Under the pieces are notes generated by a model, which was not told where the DNA came from, did no database searches, and was given only the letters and a program-made list of their open reading frames with translations. Below, piece by piece: positions 1 through 6,068 of a stretch of 8,305 nucleotides of DNA. A program made the translations under genes and the position numbers. Each line of letters begins with the position of its first letter. Position 1 is the stretch's first letter. Source of the DNA: a bacterium (GTDB taxonomy: Bacteria; Krumholzibacteriota; Krumholzibacteriia; WVZY01); NCBI GenBank assembly GCA_027296025.1, contig JAPUJU010000070.1:1-8305 (forward strand), written 5' to 3'.

Positions 1-445
1 CGGGAGCGAAGTCATTCGGGTCCACGTTGGTGATGAGCACCTGCGGAGGCGTCAGGTCAACCTTTACCTTCAGTGTTACTGAGTCTGCCGGTTGCAAGCC
101 GGTCGTCCTCACAAAAACAAAAAAACTGTCTTCCGCGACCGTCACTCCGCCCGAGTCGGTCCCGTCCCACGACGTTATGAGCGTGCCCGCCCCACGCGGG
201 ATCCCCTTGACCAGTGAATCCACGACGGTCATCAGGTCCTTCTCGAGGATCAGCACGTGGACCGCGCCGACCGTGTCCGCGAGGTCAATCGTGATAACGG
301 TCGAGTCACTCATTCCGTCGCCGTTCGGCGAAATCGTAAACGGGTTGACCTGAACATTTGAGATCACGCCGGCGGACGCCGTCGCGACGGACACGGCCAT
401 CGCCACCCCGATAACAAGAGAGATTACGAAATTGGATCGCTTCAT
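1..445 (-). CDS. Secreted FlgD-Ig-like domain protein, 5' part only (runs off left edge)
   Basis: The first 148 codons of a gene that continues beyond position 1. Residues 1-25 form a clear Sec signal peptide: MKRSN, a hydrophobic core, then ATASA as the probable signal peptidase I site. The mature part begins with NPFTISPNGDGMSDST (about residues 34-49), the 'NPF-SPNGDG-D' signature of FlgD-like Ig and gliding-motility C-terminal-like domains. A beta-rich segment ending in SWDGTDSGG follows, and then VDLTPPQV, typical of the junction to a further Ig-like repeat. Such domains occur in large exported or surface proteins of FCB-group bacteria; the function of this one cannot be told without its C-terminus. 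Its ATG overlaps the sirtuin stop codon (ATGA). An AGGA lies only one base before the ATG, too close for a good ribosome site, so translational coupling is likely. Confidence 0.85.
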   Translation of the reverse strand, partial: MKRSNFVISLVIGVAMAVSVATASAGVISNVQVNPFTISPNGDGMSDSTVITIDLADTVGAVHVLILEKDLMTVVDSLVKGIPRGAGTLITSWDGTDSGGVTVAEDSFFVFVRTTGLQPADSVTLKVKVDLTPPQVLITNVDPNDFAP

Positions 446-1197
446 TTCCTGCGGGTTTCTTTCAACGATTGTACGATCTGTTCCAACGCTTTTGCAGAGG
501 TCGACTGTACGAAGATATCCGCGATCTCTGTAATCGGGGTTTCCTCCGGGTTCACTTCGATGAGCGTGGCTCCCGCCTCTTTTGCAACCGATGCGAAACC
601 GGCGGCCGGGTGAACCGTTCCGGATGTTCCAACGATCAGGGCGGTGTCACATGTCTGCAACGCGCGTATGGCTCGATCGAACTCTTCCTCGGGAAGCATT
701 TCCCCGAACCAGACGATGTCGGGACGAATCATTGACCCGCACTCGCAGCGCGGTGGTTCGCGATCGTCGTCCGGTAACTCGTCGATCGGGTGGCCAACGT
801 CGAAACACTTGTGCTTGAAAATATTGCCGTGTATCTCGATCAAATTTACGGAACCCGCCTGGCGGTGAAGGTTGTCGATATTCTGCGTGACGAGCATGAA
901 TTCCTCGAACATCGACTCCATTTCAGCAAGCGCTTCGTGCCCCTTGTTCGGAGAAGCGTTCGAGATCATACTCCGACGCTCTCCATACCAGCGCCACACG
1001 AGTGACGGATTCTGTCGAAAGCCTTCAGGGGTTGCCAGGGTTTCCGGGTCGAAATTCGCCCAGAGTGCATTCGGCGCATCCCGAAACGTCGGGATCCCGC
1101 TCTCTTTGGAAATCCCGGCACCGGTCGACACGACGACCGAGCGGGAACGTGCCAATGCATCTACACAGCGGTCGATGGCGGGGCTACGGCCTGGCAC
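442..1197 (-). CDS. cobB: NAD-dependent protein deacylase, class III sirtuin (CobB/SIRT5-like)
   Basis: A 251-residue protein, the usual length of a bacterial sirtuin, expected to remove acyl groups from lysines in the cytoplasm using NAD. The Rossmann-fold motifs are in order: TGAGIS (25-30), GIPTFRD (34-40), TQNIDNLHRQAG (104-115), the catalytic histidine in IHG (H123), RPDIVWFGE (158-166), GTSGTVHPAA (190-199) and EVNPEE (214-219). Tyr71 and Arg74 (YGER) match the Tyr-x-x-Arg pair that in class III sirtuins favours succinyl and malonyl lysine. The zinc module is reduced: C131, C151 and C153 are visible, but V134 stands where the second Cys of the first CxxC pair is expected. The start is GTG at 1197, supported by AGAGG seven bases upstream; no ATG comes before residue 77. 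It overlaps the upstream EamA remnant by 14 bp and the downstream gene by 4 bp. Family certain, acyl preference inferred. Confidence 0.95.
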   Translation of the reverse strand: MPGRSPAIDRCVDALARSRSVVVSTGAGISKESGIPTFRDAPNALWANFDPETLATPEGFRQNPSLVWRWYGERRSMISNASPNKGHEALAEMESMFEEFMLVTQNIDNLHRQAGSVNLIEIHGNIFKHKCFDVGHPIDELPDDDREPPRCECGSMIRPDIVWFGEMLPEEEFDRAIRALQTCDTALIVGTSGTVHPAAGFASVAKEAGATLIEVNPEETPITEIADIFVQSTSAKALEQIVQSLKETRRK

Positions 1198-1474
1198 CGG
1201 TCAACCTCTTGACATTCGTTCGTGGGAAAAGCGCAAATGCGATACCGAGAAGAATCAGGCCCCCGCCGATAATGATTTGAAATGTAACCTTTTCCCCGAG
1301 AAAAATCCAGCCCATGAGGGCGGCCAGAATCGGGATTGTCAAAGTCGGGTATGACTGGCCGGTTACGGGCTGGGAAGCCATTTCGAGCGGCAGATCGACG
1401 CCCTCAGTCGAGTCCGCCGCGTCGGGATCCAAGCTGTGAAGCTTGGCTTCGAGTTCAATGAATTTCTTGCTCAA
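1184..1474 (-). pseudogene. C-terminal remnant of an EamA/DMT transporter behind an unrelated hydrophilic leader
   Basis: A 96-residue open frame. Residues about 43-83 match the end of an EamA (drug/metabolite transporter) protein: PTLTIPILAALMGWIFLGE (helix 9 with the LGE motif) and then IIIGGGLILLGIAFALF (helix 10). Complete family members have about 290-300 residues and ten helices, so only the last sixth is present. Residues 1-32 (SKKFIELEAKL onward) are charged and resemble no EamA segment; I do not recognise them. The only upstream start is TTG at 1474, without a ribosome site; an in-frame stop lies just before. The frame ends 14 bp inside the sirtuin gene, the kind of overlap expected when an intact transporter gene was the first gene of this operon. 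It may be a dead fragment or a rare two-helix protein. A matching N-terminal piece lies at 2617-2811. Confidence 0.6.
1429..1446. repeat. Perfect 7-bp inverted repeat with 4-base loop
   Basis: CCAAGCT and AGCTTGG flank the loop GTGA. Read as plus-strand RNA this is a GNRA-type tetraloop hairpin; on the minus strand, the strand of the surrounding frame, the loop is TCAC. No T-run follows on either strand, so it is not an intrinsic terminator. It lies in the unrecognised leader of the EamA C-terminal remnant. Confidence 0.5.
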
Positions 1475-1577
1475 CGTGGTTCTGCGGCCGGTCGTGGGGT
1501 CTACGGCTGGATAGCTCTACCCTTCGGCGAGTCGATCATACCATAGTGAGCCCCGGAATTTGAAGCGGTGTTGCCGA

Positions 1578-2585
1578 CTACGGCAGCAAGTCATTTTCCT
1601 CGATGACCTCCATGATCGCCTTGGCAATGATCAGATGGCCTTCGGGGTTGGGGTGCCCGTCACGTGGCTCGATGCTGACCCAGATCGATTGTGTGTCTTG
1701 CCAACCACGCTCACGCAAGAGGTCCTGAAAAAGGTCGTAACAGTCCAGCACATAGTAGCTGTTATCCCACCACAGCGGATTGAGTGTGGCGTGAAGCGCA
1801 GCGTAGTGCTTGCTGCTCTCCTTCTCCTCGCGCTGGATCCACGCGTCGTAAATAACGATGAGCACCGGAATGGCACGCTCACGGCATTCTCGAGCGATGT
1901 CGATCAGGGCTTCGAGATGGCCATCCCAGCACTTGCCGCCGCTGATGTAGCCATCCACACGGTTGCCGAAACGCAGCTGTGGTCGCGAGTAGAACTTGCG
2001 CGCGATGTAACGAAACAGCTCCGAGCTCAAAAAATTCTCGCCGTAATCGTCCGGTATCGGCGGGCGTTTGCGGCCGAGAATTGGGCGCGGGTCGTTGTGG
2101 TCGTAACCGAGGATCACGAGATCGGGTTCGAAGCCAAAGCCACGCGTGCGGAGCATTTCGAGCTCCTGGTGAGTATTGTATCCGCCGACAGCAAGGTTGA
2201 CGACCTCGACGGGTGTGCCCCCATCTGCGTTTAGCAGCACCTCGACCTGCCTCAGGTAGGTGTCCGATTCGTCGACGCCCATCCCGAACTGTGTCGAGTT
2301 ACCGACGCCGACGATTCGCTTCACGCCGTCCGGTTTATGCGGCGGATATTCCGTGCCGCGGTAGCCGGCCTCGTTGATGTCGTAGACACCGGGAATGGCT
2401 TCGTAGAAGAGTCGCGGATTATCGCTCGGCTGGTGTATGCCGGTCAGATCGATCTGCTTCGGCTGAACAGGGGCGAGCTCGGCCACGATACTCTCGGGCA
2501 GCAAACGAATAACGGCTTCGCCCATGAGAAAGCTGATGATGACGGCGACACCGACGAGCACAAGATTCTTGCCAATCAGGTTCAT
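1578..2585 (-). CDS. Membrane-anchored SGNH/GDSL-type hydrolase-like protein with GNS in block I
   Basis: Predicted extracytoplasmic SGNH-fold protein tied to the inner membrane by one N-terminal helix (about residues 8-21, VLVGVAVIISFL), 335 residues from ATG 2585. The four SGNH blocks are visible: block I VGVGNSTQFG (93-101, nucleophile Ser97), block II NLAVGGYN (Gly134 or 135), block III YDHND (Asn164) and block V DGHPNPEGH (Asp309, His311). Block I reads GNS, not GDS; the Asp before the nucleophile is not part of the triad, so activity remains plausible. The family covers esterases and O-acetyl transfer or removal on polysaccharides; the substrate here is unknown. The frame is open up to an ATG at 2630 (15 more residues, rich in charge), but family members usually begin close to the helix, as from 2585. 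Neither start has a good Shine-Dalgarno. The gene lies between two pieces of an EamA transporter in the same orientation. Confidence 0.85.
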   Translation of the reverse strand: MNLIGKNLVLVGVAVIISFLMGEAVIRLLPESIVAELAPVQPKQIDLTGIHQPSDNPRLFYEAIPGVYDINEAGYRGTEYPPHKPDGVKRIVGVGNSTQFGMGVDESDTYLRQVEVLLNADGGTPVEVVNLAVGGYNTHQELEMLRTRGFGFEPDLVILGYDHNDPRPILGRKRPPIPDDYGENFLSSELFRYIARKFYSRPQLRFGNRVDGYISGGKCWDGHLEALIDIARECRERAIPVLIVIYDAWIQREEKESSKHYAALHATLNPLWWDNSYYVLDCYDLFQDLLRERGWQDTQSIWVSIEPRDGHPNPEGHLIIAKAIMEVIEENDLLP

Positions 2586-2616
2586 GCGGCGATTTTGCAC
2601 AAGGTTTTGGCGTTCA

Positions 2617-2811
2617 TCAAGTTCTAACATCTAACCGGAGCCTCACGATTGCAAAAACCACCAGAGATGCTATAGAGATGCTATAATGAAGCGATGTCCT
2701 ACCGCGGTCAGCCGGGGGGGCATCTTCCGGCCCGACCTTGATCATCATCCAGGTGGAACTCCAGATAAGGCAAAGGGCACTAAATACCAGGATCTTTGTT
2801 CCCGTGCTCAT
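2617..2811 (-). pseudogene. N-terminal remnant of an EamA/DMT transporter with two compensating indels
   Basis: A 64-residue frame from ATG 2811. Residues 1-33 are a typical EamA start: ILVFSALCLIWSSTWMMIKVG (helix 1), then EDAPP. Residues 34-46 do not fit, but reading the next frame from 2711 gives LTAVGHRFIIASL, the expected 'PPL-x-RF' entry to helix 2. Residues 47-58 (IASLVVFAIVRL) are back in frame. The shift is explained by one extra base beside the G-run at 2712-2720 and by an 11-bp tandem duplication at 2663-2684; together they add 12 bases. After about R58 the similarity stops and the frame ends at 2617, next to the SGNH gene. Helices 3-10 are absent here; helices 9-10 of an EamA protein appear at 1184-1354. 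Most likely a decaying fragment. Confidence 0.65.
2663..2684. repeat. Perfect 11-bp tandem duplication
   Basis: The unit AGAGATGCTAT occurs twice without spacing. Removing one copy, together with one base of the G/C run at 2712-2720, restores a continuous EamA helix 2 on the minus strand, so the duplication looks like a mutation of an older coding sequence. On the plus strand the second copy also contributes to a TATAAT at 2682-2687, but no matching -35 is seen. Confidence 0.9.
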
Positions 2812-2847
2812 TCGGTTTCGCCCGGCTCGCAGCGCAGACCCTCAATC

Positions 2848-2851
2848 GGAG
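2848..2851 (+). promoter_or_regulatory. Ribosome binding site deciding the start at 2859
   Basis: GGAG lies seven bases before ATG 2859. The longer frame from TTG 2796 has no comparable signal and would add 21 residues unlike a membrane-protein start. Confidence 0.6.
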
Positions 2852-2858
2852 TTTCGAA

Positions 2859-4148
2859 ATGTGTCCACACCCCCAGGGGCCCAGGGGCAAAACAGCCGCA
2901 TTCTATAATAGTACGGAACGTGGGGGCAAGCGATGGTTCGGCGCTTCGGTCGGACGGGGCCTTCTGCTGAGTGTCGTCACTCTTATCGGGGTCTTCGTGA
3001 TAGCGGAGGCCGTTACGCGAATCGTCTATCAACCGCCAAACCTCGGGCGCGTTATCCACTTCGACGAGAATCTGGGCTGGAGCCTCAAGCCGAACTCGCG
3101 TTTGCGAAGCGTCGATTACATGCGCGACTTCGACTATGTCATCGATGTGAACTCCTTCGGGATGCGCGAGCGCGAATTCTCGTGGGAGAAGGAACCGAGC
3201 AAGACCCGCGTCCTTGTGATCGGGGATTCGTTCACTTTCGGTACCGGTATTGATGCGAAATGGCGTTTCAGCGACATCATGAACCGCGCACTCGAAGGCG
3301 AAGCGGAAGTGCTGAACGCGAGCGTCCCGGGGTGGGGCACCGACCAGGAGCTGATCCACTACGAAACGGTTGCTCGCGGGCTTCGTCCGGATCTCGTAAT
3401 TCTCACCGTAATGATTGCCAACGATATCATGAACAACATCCTGGATCATCTGATGCTCCGATCGGCGCCGAAACCGCGGTTCTTTCTGGAAGCGGACACG
3501 CTGCGTCTTGTGAAGATCGACGTCGCCTCGCCGGCCAGCCAGGGCAAACGCAGCTTCAGAAGTATGCTCAAGCACAGCCGGTTCCTCGTCTTCATCAAGA
3601 GGCGAATAGACATCCTCACCTACAAACGGCGTGCGCGCATCGCCGCGGTTGCTGCGGATTCGGGTGTGGACGAGGAATGGATGCCAAACTATCCGTCTCA
3701 CTGGGTGGTTTACGAACGCGAATACCGTCCCGAGTTCGAGCGTGGGTGGCGACTGACCGAGGCGCTCATCGAGCGGTTCGCCGAACGGTGCGACGAGGAC
3801 GGTGCAAAGCTCCTCGTGTTCGCGTTTCCGCTGAAATTCGAGGTGGACGACGAATGGCGCCGTGTGCTCTACCAACGAACCGGCCTGGATTCAACCCGCT
3901 ACGATCGTGCGAAGCCGTACCAGCGCCTGAAGGAGTTCGGCGCCGCGCACGGAATTGACGTTATCTACCCGCTGGATGAGTTTCGCGAAGCCGCGGCAAG
4001 GCAACCCCAGTACTTTCTCGTGGACGGACACCCGAGCAGTGCCGGCAACCTTACTGCCGCCAGGGTCCTGCTCGAAGCACTCTCGGAACGCGGTTACGTT
4101 AATTTCGATGTTCAATCGATGGACATGCCCGATGATCTCGGGCGGTGA
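2859..4148 (+). CDS. Membrane-anchored SGNH/GDSL-type hydrolase
   Basis: A 429-residue protein with a short basic N-terminus, one membrane helix (about 34-50, GLLLSVVTLIGVFVIAE) and a large predicted periplasmic SGNH domain. Block I is VLVIGDSFTFG (118-128, nucleophile Ser124), block II NASVPGWG (Gly158 or 160), block III MIANDI (Asn188), block V VDGHPSSAGN (Asp389, His391). About 200 residues separate blocks III and V, more than in simple esterases; this is common in cell-surface members linked to polysaccharide O-acylation. The frame is open from a TTG at 2796, but ATG 2859 has GGAG seven bases upstream and is preferred. An 8-bp tandem repeat just after this ATG is needed to keep it in frame. 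It diverges from the EamA remnant (47 bp between start codons) and precedes the GT-C gene on the same strand. It shares architecture with the minus-strand SGNH protein but little obvious sequence outside the blocks. Confidence 0.88.
   Translation: MCPHPQGPRGKTAAFYNSTERGGKRWFGASVGRGLLLSVVTLIGVFVIAEAVTRIVYQPPNLGRVIHFDENLGWSLKPNSRLRSVDYMRDFDYVIDVNSFGMREREFSWEKEPSKTRVLVIGDSFTFGTGIDAKWRFSDIMNRALEGEAEVLNASVPGWGTDQELIHYETVARGLRPDLVILTVMIANDIMNNILDHLMLRSAPKPRFFLEADTLRLVKIDVASPASQGKRSFRSMLKHSRFLVFIKRRIDILTYKRRARIAAVAADSGVDEEWMPNYPSHWVVYEREYRPEFERGWRLTEALIERFAERCDEDGAKLLVFAFPLKFEVDDEWRRVLYQRTGLDSTRYDRAKPYQRLKEFGAAHGIDVIYPLDEFREAAARQPQYFLVDGHPSSAGNLTAARVLLEALSERGYVNFDVQSMDMPDDLGR
2872..2887. repeat. 8-bp tandem repeat at the start of the SGNH gene
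   Basis: CCCAGGGG occurs twice back to back, five codons after ATG 2859. With a single copy the ATG frame would meet a TAA within 14 codons, and no start codon would lie in the SGNH frame nearby upstream. The copy number therefore sets the reading frame of the hydrolase. Confidence 0.85.
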
Positions 4149-4257
4149 AGATGTGTCGTCATCTTGACACGGATGCCGGTGGTGTTTCAGGTCTGTAACA
4201 GTCGGTGGCAGAAAGAGTTGGGGGTTCTCGCTTCTGTGGCCGAACTGTCAAAGCGGA

Positions 4258-4286
4258 TTGACAATGCCGTTGAATTGCGGTATTAT
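4258..4286 (+). promoter_or_regulatory. Sigma70-type promoter for the GT-C glycosyltransferase gene
   Basis: A perfect -35 TTGACA (4258-4263), a 17-base spacer and -10 TATTAT (4281-4286). Transcription should begin near 4293, leaving a leader of about 70 bases before ATG 4365. The 209-bp gap after the SGNH gene holds nothing else clear. This promoter suggests the GT-C gene does not depend on read-through from the SGNH gene. Confidence 0.75.
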
Positions 4287-4364
4287 CAGCGGTGCTACCG
4301 AAACTCCCGATTCCCAAAGAAGGAAAAACGATAGTACGATACTGTTAACGGACGAGTGCCCTAC

Positions 4365-6068
4365 ATGCCAACACCCACCAGCCGGTCCCTCGCTATCGGT
4401 CTGTTCTTCCTTGCGCTCGTGTTTCACACTTCCGTAGTGTGGCAGGATTTCTCCATACTCGCGCAAAACGGCTTCCTCTACGACGACAGTTTCTATGCGT
4501 TCAAGATTGCCCAAAACATTGCAAACGGGCAGGGTGTGACCTTTGACGGGACTCATGCCACGAACGGATTTCAGCCTCTGTACGTACTTATCCTCGTGCC
4601 TGTCTTCTGGCTGTCCGGGTCGAACCTCGTTGCTCCCGTGTACGTGGCGCTGACTCTGTCGGCATTGCTGACCGCGCTCACGGCACTTTTTCTGTTTGCC
4701 ATTGTCCGCCGGTACACCGGCAAGACGACGGCGGCGATCGTGACCTTCTTCTGGGCCATGTCACCGGTCGTGACCAGGCAGGCGGCGAACGGGCTCGAGA
4801 CTTCGCTCGCACTCTTCTTTTTCGCGGCGTCCGTGTATTTTTATCTGACACGAATCCGTTGCGCGGATTCACCGTCGCGCGGCGCCTTCATTCGTATGGG
4901 TCTCCTGGTCGGGCTCGCGGCGCTCGCGCGAATCGACGAGTTGATACTCGGCCTCGTGATTCTCCTCGACTACCTGCTGCTGGTGCGCAGGAGACAAACC
5001 CGCGCGTTCGGCAACGTATTTGCAGCGATCGCTGTCGCGATTGTCGTCTACAGCCCGTGGCTTGCGTACAACGTCAAGGTGACGGGAAGCCCGTATCAGG
5101 AAAGCGGGACCGCGACACGGTACCTCTCGCTCGCTTACGCGCCGTTCTATGAAATTGATACCGGTGAAGCCGTCAGGGGCGAGCCGAACGCCGCGTTCCT
5201 CTGGCGAAACGTTCGGCACTCGTTCTCGGTACTCAAGTTGGCGCCACCGGTCCACCCCGCCTTCCGGTCGATCGAACGCGCGGACATGGCGCTCGGCTCG
5301 GCAGGAGTCGTCGAACGCATAGGGAGCGGAGTCGGGCTCCTTGTCCTGGCGGGTTTTCTGTTCGTTGTGCTGAAGCGACGCCGGTGGTTGCCGGCGGGCA
5401 TCGTGGAAGTACGGTTTCTGCTCTGGTTCTGCGCCCTCCTTGTCGCTTCCTACTCGCTGGTTGTTTTCGGCGCGTTCTTTTTCATCCGCTACTATTACCC
5501 GATCTATTTTGTGCTCTGTATTTACGCGGCATTCTTTGTCGAGGCCGCCCTCCGGAGGCTGCCGGCGTTTACCCCGACTTTTCGGAAACTGGCCATTGGC
5601 GCCGTAGCGCTCTATGGTGCCGCGTTGTTGTCTATGGCGTATACGTCGGCTTACAGGAGTACGGCGGTGTACCCGTTCTATGACGTTGCCCGCTGGGTGG
5701 ACGAACACACGGCGCCGCACGAAACGATCGGCGTCTTTCAGGGTGGCGCCGTCGGTTATCTCTCTCACAGGCGCGTAATTAATCTGGACGGCAAGGTAAA
5801 CGGTGGCGCACTCGACGCACTGCGGTCGGACCGCCTTTCCGAGTACCTCGCCGACGAGGGAATCGACGTGCTCATGGACAACGCGAAGGTGCTCAAGCTG
5901 TTCATCGGGACCGAGGAGCTGGAGCGCGGGTTGCGGGTACACTACAACCCGATCATGCACGGCTCGCAGGGGGGAGTGCCCGGGTGGGCCGCGTACCGGC
6001 TGGTGCCGGATCGATCGACCACCGGCGCAACTCTTTCTTCTCCACAGAATCCTTCAGGAAACCGTTAG
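4365..6068 (+). CDS. Polytopic GT-C glycosyltransferase (GT39/ArnT-like)
   Basis: A 567-residue inner-membrane protein. Such enzymes take a sugar from a polyprenyl-phosphate donor and transfer it on the periplasmic face to a lipid, protein or glycan. Helix 1 (about 9-25) leads to a first periplasmic loop with Asp40-Asp41 (LYDDSFYAFKIAQNIA), the acidic pair expected as the GT-C active site, then TFDGTHATNGFQPLY (59-73) and NGLETSLALFF (142-152). Roughly ten hydrophobic segments follow. The last about 140 residues are a soluble domain (DVARWVDEHTAP, GVFQGGAVGYLS, INLDGKVNGGA) found in many membrane glycosyltransferases of this type. ATG 4365 is preferred, with GACGAG eight bases upstream; an in-frame GTG at 4356 would add three residues. 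The gene has its own promoter. Its stop codon overlaps that of the converging lipid kinase by 4 bp. Substrate unknown. Confidence 0.85.
   Translation: MPTPTSRSLAIGLFFLALVFHTSVVWQDFSILAQNGFLYDDSFYAFKIAQNIANGQGVTFDGTHATNGFQPLYVLILVPVFWLSGSNLVAPVYVALTLSALLTALTALFLFAIVRRYTGKTTAAIVTFFWAMSPVVTRQAANGLETSLALFFFAASVYFYLTRIRCADSPSRGAFIRMGLLVGLAALARIDELILGLVILLDYLLLVRRRQTRAFGNVFAAIAVAIVVYSPWLAYNVKVTGSPYQESGTATRYLSLAYAPFYEIDTGEAVRGEPNAAFLWRNVRHSFSVLKLAPPVHPAFRSIERADMALGSAGVVERIGSGVGLLVLAGFLFVVLKRRRWLPAGIVEVRFLLWFCALLVASYSLVVFGAFFFIRYYYPIYFVLCIYAAFFVEAALRRLPAFTPTFRKLAIGAVALYGAALLSMAYTSAYRSTAVYPFYDVARWVDEHTAPHETIGVFQGGAVGYLSHRRVINLDGKVNGGALDALRSDRLSEYLADEGIDVLMDNAKVLKLFIGTEELERGLRVHYNPIMHGSQGGVPGWAAYRLVPDRSTTGATLSSPQNPSGNR

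Noticed and set aside
1337..1342. TTGACA on the minus strand as an internal promoter for the sirtuin
   Set aside because: The position 17 bases downstream reads CCTCAT, which is no -10 box; the hexamer encodes EamA residues.
1560..2234. 224-residue plus-strand frame opposite the minus-strand SGNH gene
   Set aside because: Shadow of a gene whose four SGNH blocks are visible; no independent domain or ribosome site.
442..2630. Sirtuin plus neighbours as an antiphage defence system
   Set aside because: The sirtuin is a stand-alone class III deacylase, unlike the SIR2 domains fused to SLOG, STALD or long helical regions in Thoeris or DSR systems, and no defence partner is present.
2682..2687. 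TATAAT on the plus strand in the 11-bp duplication, as a possible promoter for the SGNH gene
   Set aside because: No -35 at 16-18 bases; the nearest TTGCAA is 27 bases away.
2904..2909. TATAAT as a -10 box
   Set aside because: It lies inside the supported coding sequence, has no -35 partner, and no start codon for the SGNH frame follows before the membrane helix.
2808..3875. 355-residue open frame on the minus strand, opposite the plus-strand SGNH gene
   Set aside because: It covers a convincing SGNH gene with all catalytic blocks, has no recognisable domain and an arginine- and histidine-rich composition typical of antisense frames in GC-rich DNA.
4148..4165. AAGATG/CATCTT hairpin overlapping the SGNH stop codon as a terminator
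   Set aside because: Only a 6-bp AT-rich stem and no T-run after it.
4164..4169. TTGACA as a second promoter upstream of the GT-C gene
   Set aside because: No -10 hexamer at 16-18 bases; the promoter at 4258-4286 is far better.
4869..5960. 363-residue open frame on the minus strand, opposite the GT-C gene
   Set aside because: It is the antisense of a clear membrane glycosyltransferase, rich in Arg, Glu and Gln as expected from the reverse complement of hydrophobic codons, with no motif.
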